From assembly GCF_015707995.1 (NCBI RefSeq), contig NZ_JAAGRY010000022.1:1-42587 (forward strand): a DNA stretch of 42,587 nt, given 5' to 3'. Under the pieces are notes generated by a model. The model was not told the origin of the DNA, ran no database searches, and was given only the letters and a program-made list of their open reading frames with translations. Numbering within the stretch: position 1 is the first letter of the stretch; each line of letters starts with the position of its first letter. Below, piece after piece: positions 25,869 to 36,320 of this stretch. The position numbers and the translations under genes were made by a program. This stretch comes from Microbacterium paulum (GTDB taxonomy: Bacteria > Actinomycetota > Actinomycetes > Actinomycetales > Microbacteriaceae).

Positions 25869-27020
25869 TCAGCCTGCAGACGTCGACGCGAAGGCGCCGA
25901 GCCGGATGAGCGGCACGATCCGCTCCTGATCGGTGAGCGAGCCGTGCTGGCCGACCATCCGCTGCGCCTTCTTGTCGGCGAGGCGATCGTCGTAATAGGC
26001 GATCGCGGCGCGCGCCGCGACCAGCAGGTCGCCGATCCGGGGCAGCACGTCGGCATCCACCCGCGGCCCGTACAGTCCCGCGGAGACCGCTTCGCCTCGC
26101 GTTATCACCCACGACCGCTCCCCCTCAGCAGCGCGCCAGCGCTCGGCGATGCGGAGGGCCGCGGCCTCGCCACGATCCGTGTAGAGCTGCAGCAGCCGCG
26201 GCTCGCCGGCGACGAGATCGACCTCGTCGAGCAGCGCGTCGCCGTCGCCGAGCAGCACCTGACGGTGGGCCGGCACGTCGACCATGCCGTGGTCGGCCGT
26301 CACGACGATCCCGGTGCCGGGATCGGAGCGCTCCGCGAGGCGGCGCACCGAGGCATCCACCCGTTCGAGGCCCGCGATCCACGCGTCGCTCTCCCACCCC
26401 TGGGCGTGGCCGATCGTGTCGAGCTCCGGCAGGTACACGTACACGAGCGCCCCGGCGTGGTCGGCGGCGAGGGATGCCGCGACGTCGATCCTCTCTTCGG
26501 GGCTCGCCGCCGCGGCGAAGGTCGCACCGCGCTGGATCGCGCGGGTGAAGCCGGTGTCGCGATAGGCGCCCTTCGAGACCACGAACGAGGGCCGGCCGGC
26601 TTCGGCCCGCCGCTCGAAGAGCGGCACGGCCCGCTGCCAGGTGAGCGGGTCGAGACCGTCGGTCTCCCAGCCCTTCAGCTGGTTCGGGGCCCGGAGCGTA
26701 CCCGGAACGCGGCCCCGGTACCCGACGATGCCGTGCTCCCCCGCGTCGACGCCGGTGAGCAGGCTCGTCAGAGCGGTGGCCGTCGTCGCCGGGAAGACGG
26801 TGCGCGCGGCATCCTTCTTGCCCAGGTGCGCGGTGAGGAACCGCGCGTGCCCGGAGCGCGCGGTGAGGTTTCCGCGGCCAAGGCCGTCGACCACCACGAC
26901 GATCGCCGAACGCGCCGCGGGGAACCACCCCGGGTCGCCTTCGAGCGAGCGCATGATCTGCGGCACGACGCCGGTGAGGCGCCGGGCCGTCGGCGGGTCG
27001 ACGGGTAGGCTGAGAGGCAT
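25869..27020 (-). CDS. Nucleotide pyrophosphatase / alkaline-phosphatase-superfamily protein
   Basis: A 383-residue member of the type I phosphodiesterase/nucleotide pyrophosphatase group. Metal-site pieces: IVVVVDGLG (Asp), nucleophile Thr in [30 protein letters not shown] (Asp and His), [11 protein letters not shown] (Asp-His). No signal peptide is visible, so it is probably cytosolic. The substrate is unknown; cofactor or phosphonate turnover is possible for this group. ATG start, divergent from parC with 74 bases between start codons. It is convergent with sepH. Confidence 0.87.
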   Translation of the reverse strand: MPLSLPVDPPTARRLTGVVPQIMRSLEGDPGWFPAARSAIVVVVDGLGRGNLTARSGHARFLTAHLGKKDAARTVFPATTATALTSLLTGVDAGEHGIVGYRGRVPGTLRAPNQLKGWETDGLDPLTWQRAVPLFERRAEAGRPSFVVSKGAYRDTGFTRAIQRGATFAAAASPEERIDVAASLAADHAGALVYVYLPELDTIGHAQGWESDAWIAGLERVDASVRRLAERSDPGTGIVVTADHGMVDVPAHRQVLLGDGDALLDEVDLVAGEPRLLQLYTDRGEAAALRIAERWRAAEGERSWVITRGEAVSAGLYGPRVDADVLPRIGDLLVAARAAIAYYDDRLADKKAQRMVGQHGSLTDQERIVPLIRLGAFASTSAG

Positions 27021-27094
27021 CGGGGCCAGTCTCGCACACGGCGCACACGGCCTCGTCCCGTCCGATCTCCACCAGCGAGGGCACCCGAATCTCC

Positions 27095-29554
27095 ATGGCA
27101 GCTGCGCGCACCGAGTCCGTTCCCGAAGGTCACGGCCGCATCGAAGACGTCGACGTCTCGGCGGAGATGCAGGACTCCTTCCTCGAATACGCGTACTCGG
27201 TGATCTACTCGCGGGCGCTGCCCGACGCGCGCGACGGGCTGAAGCCGGTGCAGCGGCGCATCCTGTACCAGATGGCCGACATGGGGCTCCGGCCCGACCG
27301 CGGGCACGTCAAGAGCGCCCGCGTCGTCGGCGAAGTCATGGGAAAGCTGCACCCGCACGGTGACTCGGCGATCTACGACGCCCTCGTGCGGCTGGCCCAG
27401 CCCTTCGCGCTGCGCGTGCCGCTCGTCGACGGGCACGGTAACTTCGGCTCGCTCGACGACGGGCCTGCCGCCGCGCGGTACACCGAAGCCCGCCTCGCGC
27501 CCGCGGCGCTCGCGCTCACCGAGAACCTCGACGAAGACGTCGTCGATTTCATCCCGAACTACGACGGTCAGTTCCAGCAGCCCGAGGTGCTGCCGGCCGC
27601 CTTCCCGAACCTGCTCGTCAACGGCACGACCGGCATCGCGGTGGGCATGGCGACGAACATGGCGCCGCACAACCTCATCGAGGTGGTGGCCGCGGCGATC
27701 CACCTCCTCGACAACCCCGAGGCGACCACGGCAGACCTCATGCAGTTCGTGCCCGGGCCCGACCTGCCCGGCGGCGGCATCATCGTCGGCCTCGACGGCA
27801 TCCGCGAGGCCTACGAGACGGGCCGTGGCACGTTCCGCACCCGGGCGAAGGTGTCGGTCGAGTCGCTCGGGCCGCGCCGCACCGGACTCGTCGTGACCGA
27901 GCTTCCCTACATGGTGGGTGCCGAGCGGGTGATCGAGAAGATCAAGGATGCCGTGAATGCGAAGAAGCTCACCGGCATCGCCGACCTCAACGACCTGACC
28001 GACCGCAACCACGGGCTGCGCCTCGTCATCGGCATCAAGACGGGCTTCGACCCGAACGCCGTGCTGGAGCAGCTCTACCGGCTCACACCCCTCGAAGACT
28101 CCTTCGGCATCAACAACGTCGCCCTGGTCGGCGGCCAGCCGCAGACCCTCGGGCTCAAGCCGCTGCTGCAGGTCTACCTCGATCACCGCATCCAGGTCGT
28201 GACGCGGCGCAGCCGCTATCGCCTCGCCCGCAAGCAGGAGCGCCTGCACCTCGTCGAGGGCCTTCTCATCGCGATCCTCGACATCGACGAGGTCATTCAG
28301 GTCATCCGCGCCTCCGACGACGGCGACGAGGCCCGCACGAAGCTGATGAGCGTCTTCGACCTGTCGCAGCCGCAGGCGGAGTACATCCTCGAACTGCGTC
28401 TGCGCCGCCTCACGCGGTTCTCGCGCATCGAGCTCGAGTCGGAGCGTGACACCCTGAAGAAAGAGATCGCCGACCTCGAGGCTCTCCTCGGCAGCGACAC
28501 CATGCTGCGCGCGCAGGTCGCCCGCGAGCTCGACGCCGCCGCCGACACGTTCGGCACCCCGCGACGCACACTGCTGCTGAACGGCGGACCCGTCACGCCG
28601 CGCTCGCGCGCCGCAGCCCCCGCCGATCTGCAGATCGCCGACGCCCCCTGCCGGGTGTTCCTCTCGGCGACCGGCCGCCTCGTTCGGGCCGAGCTGGCAC
28701 CGCAGGGCGAGGGCGAGGCCACGGGAGTGGTCACCCCCACACGCCGCTCGAAGCACGACGGCATCCGCTCCGCCGTCGACGCGACGACCCGCGGCGACCT
28801 GGGCGCGGTGACCACGGCCGGGCGGCTCGTGCGCTTCTCCCCCGTCGATCTGCCCTCCGTGCCGGCGAACGCGGTGCAGCCGGCGGCGGGCACCCGCGCC
28901 GACCAGTACCTCGGTCTCGCGTCCGGCGAGCACGTCGTCGCCATCGTTCCTGTGACGGGCGAGATCATCGCGCTCGGCACCGCGCAGGGCACCGTCAAGC
29001 GCGTCGCGACGTCTGAGCTCGCCCCCGGCAAGCACGAGGCCGAGATCATCGCGCTCAAGCCCGGCGACCGTGTCATCGGTGCGGGGCTTGCCCCCGACGA
29101 CGTCGAGCTCGTCTTCGTCACCTCCGATGCGCAGCTGCTGCGTTTCGGCGCCGACGCCGTGCGCCCGCAGGGACGCGCCGCGGGCGGCATGGCCGGCATC
29201 CGACTGTCGCCCGGCGCCGAGGTCATCGCATTCGCCCCCGTCGCGGGCGACGAGCGCACGGTCGTCGTGACCGTCGCGGGCTCGTCGCAGGCCATCGCCG
29301 GCACCGACGCCGGCAGCGCCAAGGTCTCGTCGTTCGACGAGTTCCCCGCGAAGGGGCGCGCCACGGGCGGCGTGCGGGCGCAGCGCTTCGTCAAGGGCGA
29401 AGACACGCTCACCCTCGCGTGGGTGGGCGTCGAACCGCGCGCTCTCGCCGCCGACGGCGCGGTACGGCAGCTGCCTGCGCCGGGCGCGAAGCGGGATGCC
29501 TCTGGACAGCCCCTGGAGGCCGTTGTGGCCGCCGTGGGCACGGTCGTCGACTGA
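27095..29554 (+). CDS. parC: DNA topoisomerase IV / gyrase-type subunit A
   Basis: An 819-residue type IIA topoisomerase A subunit. The DNA-cleaving tyrosine is Y129 in [13 protein letters not shown]. The quinolone-resistance region reads [10 protein letters not shown], and [18 protein letters not shown] is conserved. A coiled-coil neck at about residues 440–475 is followed by a C-terminal beta-pinwheel lacking a clear GyrA box (QRRGGKG), which favours the ParC-like paralogue over GyrA. With the B subunit at 31.9–34.1 kb it would relax and decatenate DNA. The two subunit genes are separated and convergent here, with a two-component system between them. Confidence 0.88.
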   Translation: MAAARTESVPEGHGRIEDVDVSAEMQDSFLEYAYSVIYSRALPDARDGLKPVQRRILYQMADMGLRPDRGHVKSARVVGEVMGKLHPHGDSAIYDALVRLAQPFALRVPLVDGHGNFGSLDDGPAAARYTEARLAPAALALTENLDEDVVDFIPNYDGQFQQPEVLPAAFPNLLVNGTTGIAVGMATNMAPHNLIEVVAAAIHLLDNPEATTADLMQFVPGPDLPGGGIIVGLDGIREAYETGRGTFRTRAKVSVESLGPRRTGLVVTELPYMVGAERVIEKIKDAVNAKKLTGIADLNDLTDRNHGLRLVIGIKTGFDPNAVLEQLYRLTPLEDSFGINNVALVGGQPQTLGLKPLLQVYLDHRIQVVTRRSRYRLARKQERLHLVEGLLIAILDIDEVIQVIRASDDGDEARTKLMSVFDLSQPQAEYILELRLRRLTRFSRIELESERDTLKKEIADLEALLGSDTMLRAQVARELDAAADTFGTPRRTLLLNGGPVTPRSRAAAPADLQIADAPCRVFLSATGRLVRAELAPQGEGEATGVVTPTRRSKHDGIRSAVDATTRGDLGAVTTAGRLVRFSPVDLPSVPANAVQPAAGTRADQYLGLASGEHVVAIVPVTGEIIALGTAQGTVKRVATSELAPGKHEAEIIALKPGDRVIGAGLAPDDVELVFVTSDAQLLRFGADAVRPQGRAAGGMAGIRLSPGAEVIAFAPVAGDERTVVVTVAGSSQAIAGTDAGSAKVSSFDEFPAKGRATGGVRAQRFVKGEDTLTLAWVGVEPRALAADGAVRQLPAPGAKRDASGQPLEAVVAAVGTVVD

Positions 29555-29566
29555 CGGGGTCCGACC

Positions 29567-29591
29567 GGGGCCTTGTGGCCTCCCTGGCCCC
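29567..29591 (+). terminator. Possible hairpin between parC and the response regulator gene
   Basis: Six-bp GC stem GGGGCC (29567–29572) with GGCCCC (29586–29591) between two convergent stops. It is weak; no U-tract is present. Confidence 0.3.
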
Positions 29592-29610
29592 CACCGGGCC
29601 GATCTGCGCG

Positions 29611-30273
29611 TCAGACGAGCGTCACGAGCCCCAGCTGGGTGGCGCGGATGAGCACCTGGATGCGGTCGCGCACGCCCCACTTGGCCGTGATGCGGCCGAG
29701 GTGCGACTTGACGGTCGCCTCTGAGACGAACATCGCCGCCGCGATCTCGGCGTTCGACATGCCCTGGGCGAGCAGGGTCACCACCTCGAGCTCACGCTCG
29801 GTGAGTTCTTCGTCGCGCCCGAGTTCGCGCGTCGCCGACGCGGCCCCGGACTGCACCGAGGTGACGAGTTCTTTCGCGACGCGCGGCGACAGCACGTAGC
29901 CGCCCTCGTGAGCGAGCCGCGCGGCGTCGAGAATGCGGTCCGGCGAGGTGTCTTTGACGAGGAAGCCGGATGCCCCTGCGCTCAGCATCGGGACGATGAC
30001 CCGCTCCGTCGAGAACGTGGTCAGCGCCACGATCTTCAGTCCGGGGAACTCCCGGGTGAGGCGCTGCGTCGCCTCGATGCCGTCCATGATCGGCATCTGC
30101 ACGTCCATCAGGACGACGTCGGGCTGCGTCGCGCGCACGAGCGTGATCGCATCGGCGCCGTTGTCGGCCTCGCCGACGAGTTCGAATCCGTCCGAAGACT
30201 CCAGGAACACGCGCAGTGCGGCGCGCACCAGCGACTCGTCGTCCACGATGATCACCCGGATGGCTTCAGTCAC
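29611..30273 (-). CDS. LuxR/NarL-type response regulator
   Basis: A 220-residue regulator. The receiver domain carries D11/D12 in VIIVDDESLVR, the phospho-acceptor D57 in VVLMDVQMP, Thr in VALTTFS and Lys in GFLVKDTS. A GerE-type helix-turn-helix follows: LTERELEVVTLLAQGMSNAEIAAAMFVSEATVKSHLGRI. The partner is almost certainly the divergent HisKA_3 kinase at 30503–31672. GTG start with a TAAGAT -10 exactly 6 bases upstream. The 27-bp repeat (copy 1) lies 66 bases upstream and is a candidate binding site. Targets are unknown, but the micro-ORF and kinase are the obvious first candidates. Confidence 0.93.
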   Translation of the reverse strand: MTEAIRVIIVDDESLVRAALRVFLESSDGFELVGEADNGADAITLVRATQPDVVLMDVQMPIMDGIEATQRLTREFPGLKIVALTTFSTERVIVPMLSAGASGFLVKDTSPDRILDAARLAHEGGYVLSPRVAKELVTSVQSGAASATRELGRDEELTERELEVVTLLAQGMSNAEIAAAMFVSEATVKSHLGRITAKWGVRDRIQVLIRATQLGLVTLV

Positions 30274-30279
30274 ATCGCC

Positions 30280-30285
30280 ATCTTA
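30280..30285 (-). promoter_or_regulatory. -10 element (TAAGAT), leaderless start of the response regulator
   Basis: Minus-strand TAAGAT, 6 bases (GGCGAT), then GTG 30273. Confidence 0.6.
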
Positions 30286-30338
30286 CGGAGCACGACCCTC
30301 GCCCCTTGCGCCGGCGGGGAGATCCCGCCGGACAGGCC

Positions 30339-30365
30339 TAGACGAAAGTCGCAAACGGTGTAGCC
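30339..30365 (+). repeat. 27-bp promoter-like repeat, copy 1 (before the micro-ORF)
   Basis: Begins TAGACGAAAGTCGCAAACG and ends TAGCC; 25 of 27 bases match copy 2 at 31699–31725. Read as a promoter it has a -35-like TAGACG, a 16-base spacer and a -10-like TAGCCA, which would start a ~60-base leader ahead of the micro-ORF. The inner GAC-GAAA-GTC dyad could be a response-regulator site. Confidence 0.7.
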
Positions 30366-30432
30366 AATGGTCTCTCGTGCGCGGTGACGTCTGTTTGAAG
30401 AATCGATTCGAGACCTTGTGGAGGTGATGGAA

Positions 30433-30474
30433 ATGTGGGATTGGCTTGGACGCTTCATGGGACTTTGGAAGTGA
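30433..30474 (+). CDS. 13-residue Trp-rich micro-ORF (MWDWLGRFMGLWK)
   Basis: ATG-TGG-GAT-TGG... to TGA encodes 13 residues with three Trp, one Phe, two Leu, one Asp, one Arg and one Lys, giving a short amphipathic helix. A perfect Shine-Dalgarno GGAGGTG (30420–30426) stands 8 bases before the ATG after GGAGG, stronger than for almost any other gene in the window. A second ATG two codons earlier (30427) is too close to it. It lies between copy 1 of the repeat and the kinase promoter, on the same strand as the kinase. Possible roles are a secreted or membrane-active signal sensed by the adjacent kinase, a toxic peptide, or a leader peptide. No family is recognised. Confidence 0.55.
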   Translation: MWDWLGRFMGLWK

Positions 30475-30490
30475 CTCTGATGAGCCGCGA

Positions 30491-30496
30491 GATAAT
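30491..30496 (+). promoter_or_regulatory. -10 element (GATAAT), leaderless start of the histidine kinase
   Basis: GATAAT, 6 bases (CGCGGG), then GTG 30503. It lies 17 bases after the micro-ORF stop, so the kinase can be expressed without the peptide transcript. Confidence 0.6.
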
Positions 30497-30502
30497 CGCG
30501 GG

Positions 30503-31672
30503 GTGACTGTTCTCCGAGCGCGTGCGCTCGAATACCTGCGGATGCCCTTCTGGGCGTACTATCCGCTGCCGTCCATGACTCGTGGATTGCTGATCGCGTT
30601 CGTCGCCGTTGCGCTGTTGCTCGACTCGATCGTGCGAGCGACCAACGACGGTACGACGGGAGTCGAATCGGCGATCGTCACCACCTCGATCACGGTGTCG
30701 ATCGCGCTGTTCGCGTGGCGGCCCCCGGTCGCCACGATCGTGCTGAGTGTCGCCGCCATCGCGGCGGGCATCACCGGAGTCGTCGATTCCGTGCTTCTGG
30801 GCGCGGCGATCCTCGGTCTTGCCGCATTCACCTGCAGCGCAGCGCTCACCGCGGTATACGCGATCTCGTGGACGACCTGGCTCATCGCCATCGTCCTCAG
30901 ACCCGGCTCCGGAGTTCAACCGTTGGGCGCGGTGATCATCGCGTTCCTCGGCGTGGCCAGCCTGTTGATCGGGCTCGCCATCAGGAATCAGTACACGAAG
31001 GCACAGATGTTGACCACCCAGCTCGAGGCGACGGAACGCGAGGTCGCCGAGCAACTTCGGCACGAGCGCGACCTCATCGCCGACGAGCTGCACGACATCG
31101 TGGCGCACGAGATCACGATCGTCGCACTGCATGCGGCGGTGCTCGAGCGCACCGACGACACGCAGACCCGCTCGAAGTCGCAGACGGCGATCAGAGAGGC
31201 CGCGGTGCAGGCCCTCACCGACATCCGCCGCGTGCTCGGAATGGTGCGCGGCGAAGAGGCTCTCTCGCCCGAACGCATTCCCTCTCCTGACGGGATCCCC
31301 GGCACCCTGGCGGCGGTCACCCGGGAACTGAACGACGCCGGCATCACCGTCACATCGGATGTCGCGACAGACCTGCGCCTGCCGAGCACGTCGCTCGTGG
31401 CACTGACGCGCGTCATGCGCGAGAGTGCCACCAACGTGCTCAAGCACGCCACCGGCGCCCGCAACGTGCACATCTCGCTCACCGTGGAACGCGGATGGGC
31501 ACATCTCGAATTCTCCGACGACTCCCCGCCGGCTCGCACCGCGGGCCTCCCGACCTCGGGCTACGGCATCATGCGACTGCAGGAGCGCTTCCGCGTCTTC
31601 GGCGGCTCGTTCTCGGCCGAACGTGAGCCGCGGGGCTGGGTCGTCTCGGCCTCACTCCCCCTGGAGTCCTGA
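30503..31672 (+). CDS. Sensor histidine kinase (HisKA_3 type)
   Basis: A 389-residue membrane kinase. Residues ~25–160 form about six transmembrane helices with very short loops, so there is no extracellular sensor domain and the signal is probably sensed in the membrane. A linker coiled coil leads to the phospho-acceptor H197 in ADELHDIVAHEITIVALH. The ATPase domain has the N box MRESATNVLKHA and the G box SGYGIMRLQERFRVFGG. An open frame extends to 30446 but overlaps the micro-ORF; GTG 30503 is supported by the -10 spacing. It presumably phosphorylates the divergent LuxR-type regulator. Copy 2 of the 27-bp repeat begins 27 bases after its stop. Confidence 0.9.
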   Translation: MTVLRARALEYLRMPFWAYYPLPSMTRGLLIAFVAVALLLDSIVRATNDGTTGVESAIVTTSITVSIALFAWRPPVATIVLSVAAIAAGITGVVDSVLLGAAILGLAAFTCSAALTAVYAISWTTWLIAIVLRPGSGVQPLGAVIIAFLGVASLLIGLAIRNQYTKAQMLTTQLEATEREVAEQLRHERDLIADELHDIVAHEITIVALHAAVLERTDDTQTRSKSQTAIREAAVQALTDIRRVLGMVRGEEALSPERIPSPDGIPGTLAAVTRELNDAGITVTSDVATDLRLPSTSLVALTRVMRESATNVLKHATGARNVHISLTVERGWAHLEFSDDSPPARTAGLPTSGYGIMRLQERFRVFGGSFSAEREPRGWVVSASLPLES

Positions 31673-31698
31673 AAGCGGATCACGCAGCACACAGAGAG

Positions 31699-31725
31699 TA
31701 GACGAAAGTCGCAAACGATCTAGCC
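31699..31725 (+). repeat. 27-bp promoter-like repeat, copy 2 (after the kinase gene)
   Basis: Same orientation as copy 1, with differences only at two positions near the end. Here the -10-like hexamer is TAGCCT (31721–31726), a better TANNNT match. No gene with a ribosome binding site follows before parE, so it may drive a small RNA. Confidence 0.7.
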
Positions 31726-31732
31726 TTTCGTT

Positions 31733-31929
31733 GCGCCGTCGACCTTTCGCGCGCCCATACCCTTGTAAGTGCCGAGAGACCGGTCCCCAGTCGGTTTCTC
31801 ACTGAGTGTCTGCTGTGTCGTCTGTGATTTCGGGGACGAGGGCCGGCTTTGCCGCCATCGTCATCACGACTGACGCGCGGATGCCGCGGCGATGGCCCGA
31901 AACCGATCCCCCCAGCTCGGTTTCGGGCC
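31733..31929 (+). ncRNA. Possible small RNA downstream of repeat copy 2
   Basis: If copy 2 is a promoter, a ~195-base transcript would run to the strong hairpin at 31894–31929. It contains an internal hairpin GAGAGACCG (31774–31782) with CGGTTTCTC (31792–31800), one G-U pair. That hairpin's sequence (ACCG.TCCCC..AG..CGGTTTC) is echoed by the terminal hairpin. A weak open frame (GTG 31806) lacks a ribosome binding site. Boundaries are inferred. Confidence 0.25.
31894..31929 (-). terminator. Hairpin terminator of parE (also usable from the other side)
   Basis: Perfect 13-bp stem GGCCCGAAACCGA (31894–31906) with TCGGTTTCGGGCC (31917–31929), starting 9 bases past the parE stop. Confidence 0.7.
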
Positions 31930-31938
31930 CCGCGCGTC

Positions 31939-34065
<2,127 letters not shown>

Positions 34066-34256
34066 AATCTCCAAGCGTATGCCGGGCATCCGACCCCGCG
34101 GCGCCGGACACGCGACCGTCACCCGACCGGTGTATTCCCGGGCGCGGGCACGGTACGCGCACAGCGAAATGTGACCGGATCGCGGCATGGGCCCAGCCAC
34201 CACGTGGTTGTATGTCATGACACCGCACCGCCCACATGTCTCGAGGAGGAACCGAA

Positions 34257-34475
34257 ATGAGCATGTCCACGACCGCCGAGCCCGCCGTCCTCGAGTACCG
34301 CCTGACCGCGACCGACCGATGCGACGCCTGCGGAGCGCAGGCCTACATCGCAGCCGAGGTCAACGGCAGCGAACTGCTCTTCTGTGCCCACCACGGCCGC
34401 AAGTACGAAGAGAAGCTGCGCGCGATCGCCACGTCGTGGCACGACGAGACCGCGCGTCTCGCCGACGCGCGCTGA
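34257..34475 (+). CDS. DUF7455-type small zinc-ribbon protein
   Basis: A 72-residue protein with CDACGAQAYIAAEVNGSELLFCAHHGRKYEEKL: one CxxC pair plus CxHH, suggesting a single zinc site. Actinobacterial family (DUF7455), commonly found near sigA and topoisomerase IV; function unknown. Excellent Shine-Dalgarno GAGGAGGA ending 6–7 bases before ATG 34257, suggesting high expression. Divergent from parE, whose start is 190 bases away; this gap carries the promoters for both. Confidence 0.82.
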   Translation: MSMSTTAEPAVLEYRLTATDRCDACGAQAYIAAEVNGSELLFCAHHGRKYEEKLRAIATSWHDETARLADAR

Positions 34476-34519
34476 CCGCGACGCGCACCGTCCGCCGCAG
34501 GTCGGCATGGACGGCCGCG

Positions 34520-34525
34520 TAGACT
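34520..34525 (+). promoter_or_regulatory. Candidate -10 (TAGACT) of the ATP-grasp gene
   Basis: TAGACT lies 37 bases before ATG 34563. A Shine-Dalgarno GGAGGA (34550–34555) 7 bases before the ATG implies a normal leader of about 30 bases. Confidence 0.45.
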
Positions 34526-34562
34526 GACGCAGTTCCCCATCCGCCCTTCGGAGGATTTCGTC

Positions 34563-35588
34563 ATGGCTTCGCGCGGTCTGTCGCCCCTGCATCGGATCAG
34601 TGTGCTGTTCGAACGCGCGCGCGGATTCGACTACGCGTCGGTGACGGAGCGCGCGCGCGCCACCGCTCACACGCACGGCAAGAGCTATCCGCTGGTGCTC
34701 GCCGACATGCTGTGGTCGGCTGCCCGCCACCGCGTCGGGTTCAACGACTACATCGAGTTCGACTTCGCGATCCTCACTCGCGCGGAGCGCGCCACGTGGG
34801 TGACGAGCCCGCTCGCTCTCGAATTCTCGAACCGGTACGACGATCCGGCGCAGGTGCACCGGTTCCACGACAAGATCGACTTCAACCGCGACTTCGACCG
34901 CTTTCTCGGTCGCGAGTGGCTCGCGCTCGAGGCGGGCAACGCCGGTGAGCTCGAGGCCTTCGCGCAGCGGCATCCGGTGTTCATCGCCAAGGTGCCGGTC
35001 AGCAAGTCGGGCGCCGGCGTGCGCCGCCACGACGCGTCCGACGTCACCGACTGGTCTGCGTTCCACGCCGAGCTGCTGGCGAAGGGCGAGGTGCTCATCG
35101 AAGAGCGCATCGTGCAGCACGCCGATCTCGAGGCGATCGCCCCGGGCACGGCGAACACGACGCGCGTCACCACCTTCGTCCGTGACGACGGTACCGTGGC
35201 GATCATCAACATGGCCCAGAAGTTCGGGCGCGGGCAGGTCAGCGACCAGGCGTCGTTCGGCGGCTTCTATACCGCGCTACACGAAGACGGACGCGCGATG
35301 GGTATGGGCTACAACACCTCGGGTGCCCTCTTCGAGACACACCCCGAGACCGGCTACCCCATCGCCGAGTACCGCCTGCCGATGATGGATGCCGTGCGCT
35401 CGCTCATCACCGAGGTCGCCCTCGTCATTCCCGAGGTGCGCTACGTCGGCTGGGACATCGTGGTCACGCCCACCGGCCCCGTGCTGGTCGAAGGCAACTG
35501 GGGCGCGGGCGTGTTCGAGAACAAGCCGACCGCGAGCGGCATCCGCCACGGACACCTGCCCCGTTACCGCGCCGCGATGGGCTGGTGA
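34563..35588 (+). CDS. ATP-grasp protein (sugar-transfer-associated type)
   Basis: A 341-residue protein. The N-terminal ~110 residues are a helical region (YPLVLADMLWSAARHRVGFNDYIEFDF). The ATP-grasp part includes PVFIAKVPVSKSGAGVRRH (ATP-binding Lys loop), LIEERIVQHADLEAIAPGTANTTRVTTF, and the metal-site segment VRYVGWDIVVTPTGPVLVEGNWGAGV with the Glu and Asn ligands. This resembles the ATPgrasp_ST family linked to cell-surface polysaccharide or teichoic acid genes. The true substrate is unknown and no glycan genes are near. It ends 33 bases before the convergent F420-ligase-like gene. Confidence 0.8.
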   Translation: MASRGLSPLHRISVLFERARGFDYASVTERARATAHTHGKSYPLVLADMLWSAARHRVGFNDYIEFDFAILTRAERATWVTSPLALEFSNRYDDPAQVHRFHDKIDFNRDFDRFLGREWLALEAGNAGELEAFAQRHPVFIAKVPVSKSGAGVRRHDASDVTDWSAFHAELLAKGEVLIEERIVQHADLEAIAPGTANTTRVTTFVRDDGTVAIINMAQKFGRGQVSDQASFGGFYTALHEDGRAMGMGYNTSGALFETHPETGYPIAEYRLPMMDAVRSLITEVALVIPEVRYVGWDIVVTPTGPVLVEGNWGAGVFENKPTASGIRHGHLPRYRAAMGW

Positions 35589-35607
35589 CGGCGAACCGGT
35601 GACGGCG

Positions 35608-35633
35608 CGCCGCGCGCAGGCTCAGGCGCGGCG
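35608..35633 (+). terminator. Possible hairpin after the ATP-grasp gene
   Basis: Eight-bp stem CGCCGCGC (35608–35615) with GCGCGGCG (35626–35633), loop 10. Its right arm lies inside the end of the convergent F420-ligase-like gene. Weak support. Confidence 0.3.
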
Positions 35634-36320
35634 GATGATGCCCATCGGCGTCGCCTGACGACCCTGACCGAGCGGGTTGTCGGAGAGGATGCGCACGAGC
35701 TGCTGCTCCCCCGCCCGGTCGAGCGTCGAGCCGAGGATGTTGCCGCCGATGTCGTTGATGTCGACGACCGCGACCGCATCGGGGGTACCGAGGAGCGCCT
35801 TCAGGCGCGCCGCGACCGCATCGGGTTCGGTGGGCCCGAGCACGACGGCACGGTCATAGGGCGGGATGGTTCCGTCGGTCGGCCCGTCGATCGAGCGCGC
35901 CTTGTCACCGGCGATGCGATAGAAATCGCCGCGGCGCCCGAACAGCTTCGTGACCGCGCTCACGGCGGCGGCGAAGAGGATGCGAGGCGTGCCGCATTCG
36001 CGGAGGGCCATCTCCATCGTCTCGGGCATGCCGAGACCGATGCCGTACGGCGTCTTGACGACGTACTTCGAGAGCAGCCGCGCCAGCGCCCGCGGCTCGA
36101 TCTCGTCGAGCGCATACGAGCGCCCCTGCGTGATCGCGACGATCTTCTCGGTCACGAACAGGGTGTCACCGGGCTGCACGACGCCCCCAGCGTATTCGGT
36201 CACGAACGCGTCGAGATCGTCGCCCGGCATGACGACCCGCGTGCGGATCGGGATGCGCTTGAACGTGCCCGCGTCGGTCGTGACCGACAGCACCTTGCCG
36301 TCGTTGGGGGCCTCGTTCAT
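35622..36320 (-). CDS. Coenzyme F420-0:L-glutamate ligase homologue (CofE/FbiB-like)
   Basis: A 232-residue protein resembling the glutamate-ligase domain of CofE and Fbi[56 protein letters not shown] and [16 protein letters not shown]. CofE adds gamma-linked glutamates to F420. No other F420 gene (fbiA, fbiC, fbiD) is in the window and most Microbacteriaceae are not known F420 producers, so it may act on another substrate. The ATG overlaps the sigA stop by 4 bases (ATGA), so it is translationally coupled to the principal sigma factor. Confidence 0.75.
   Translation of the reverse strand: MNEAPNDGKVLSVTTDAGTFKRIPIRTRVVMPGDDLDAFVTEYAGGVVQPGDTLFVTEKIVAITQGRSYALDEIEPRALARLLSKYVVKTPYGIGLGMPETMEMALRECGTPRILFAAAVSAVTKLFGRRGDFYRIAGDKARSIDGPTDGTIPPYDRAVVLGPTEPDAVAARLKALLGTPDAVAVVDINDIGGNILGSTLDRAGEQQLVRILSDNPLGQGRQATPMGIIRRA

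Noticed and set aside
26768..29680. 970-codon frame antisense to parC
   Set aside because: Shadow of parC; the parC sequence carries complete catalytic motifs while this frame has none.
30420..30480. Micro-ORF as a tryptophan attenuation leader
   Set aside because: Three Trp codons are suggestive, but they are not adjacent, no terminator/antiterminator pair follows, and the next gene is a kinase with its own -10 and not a trp biosynthesis gene.
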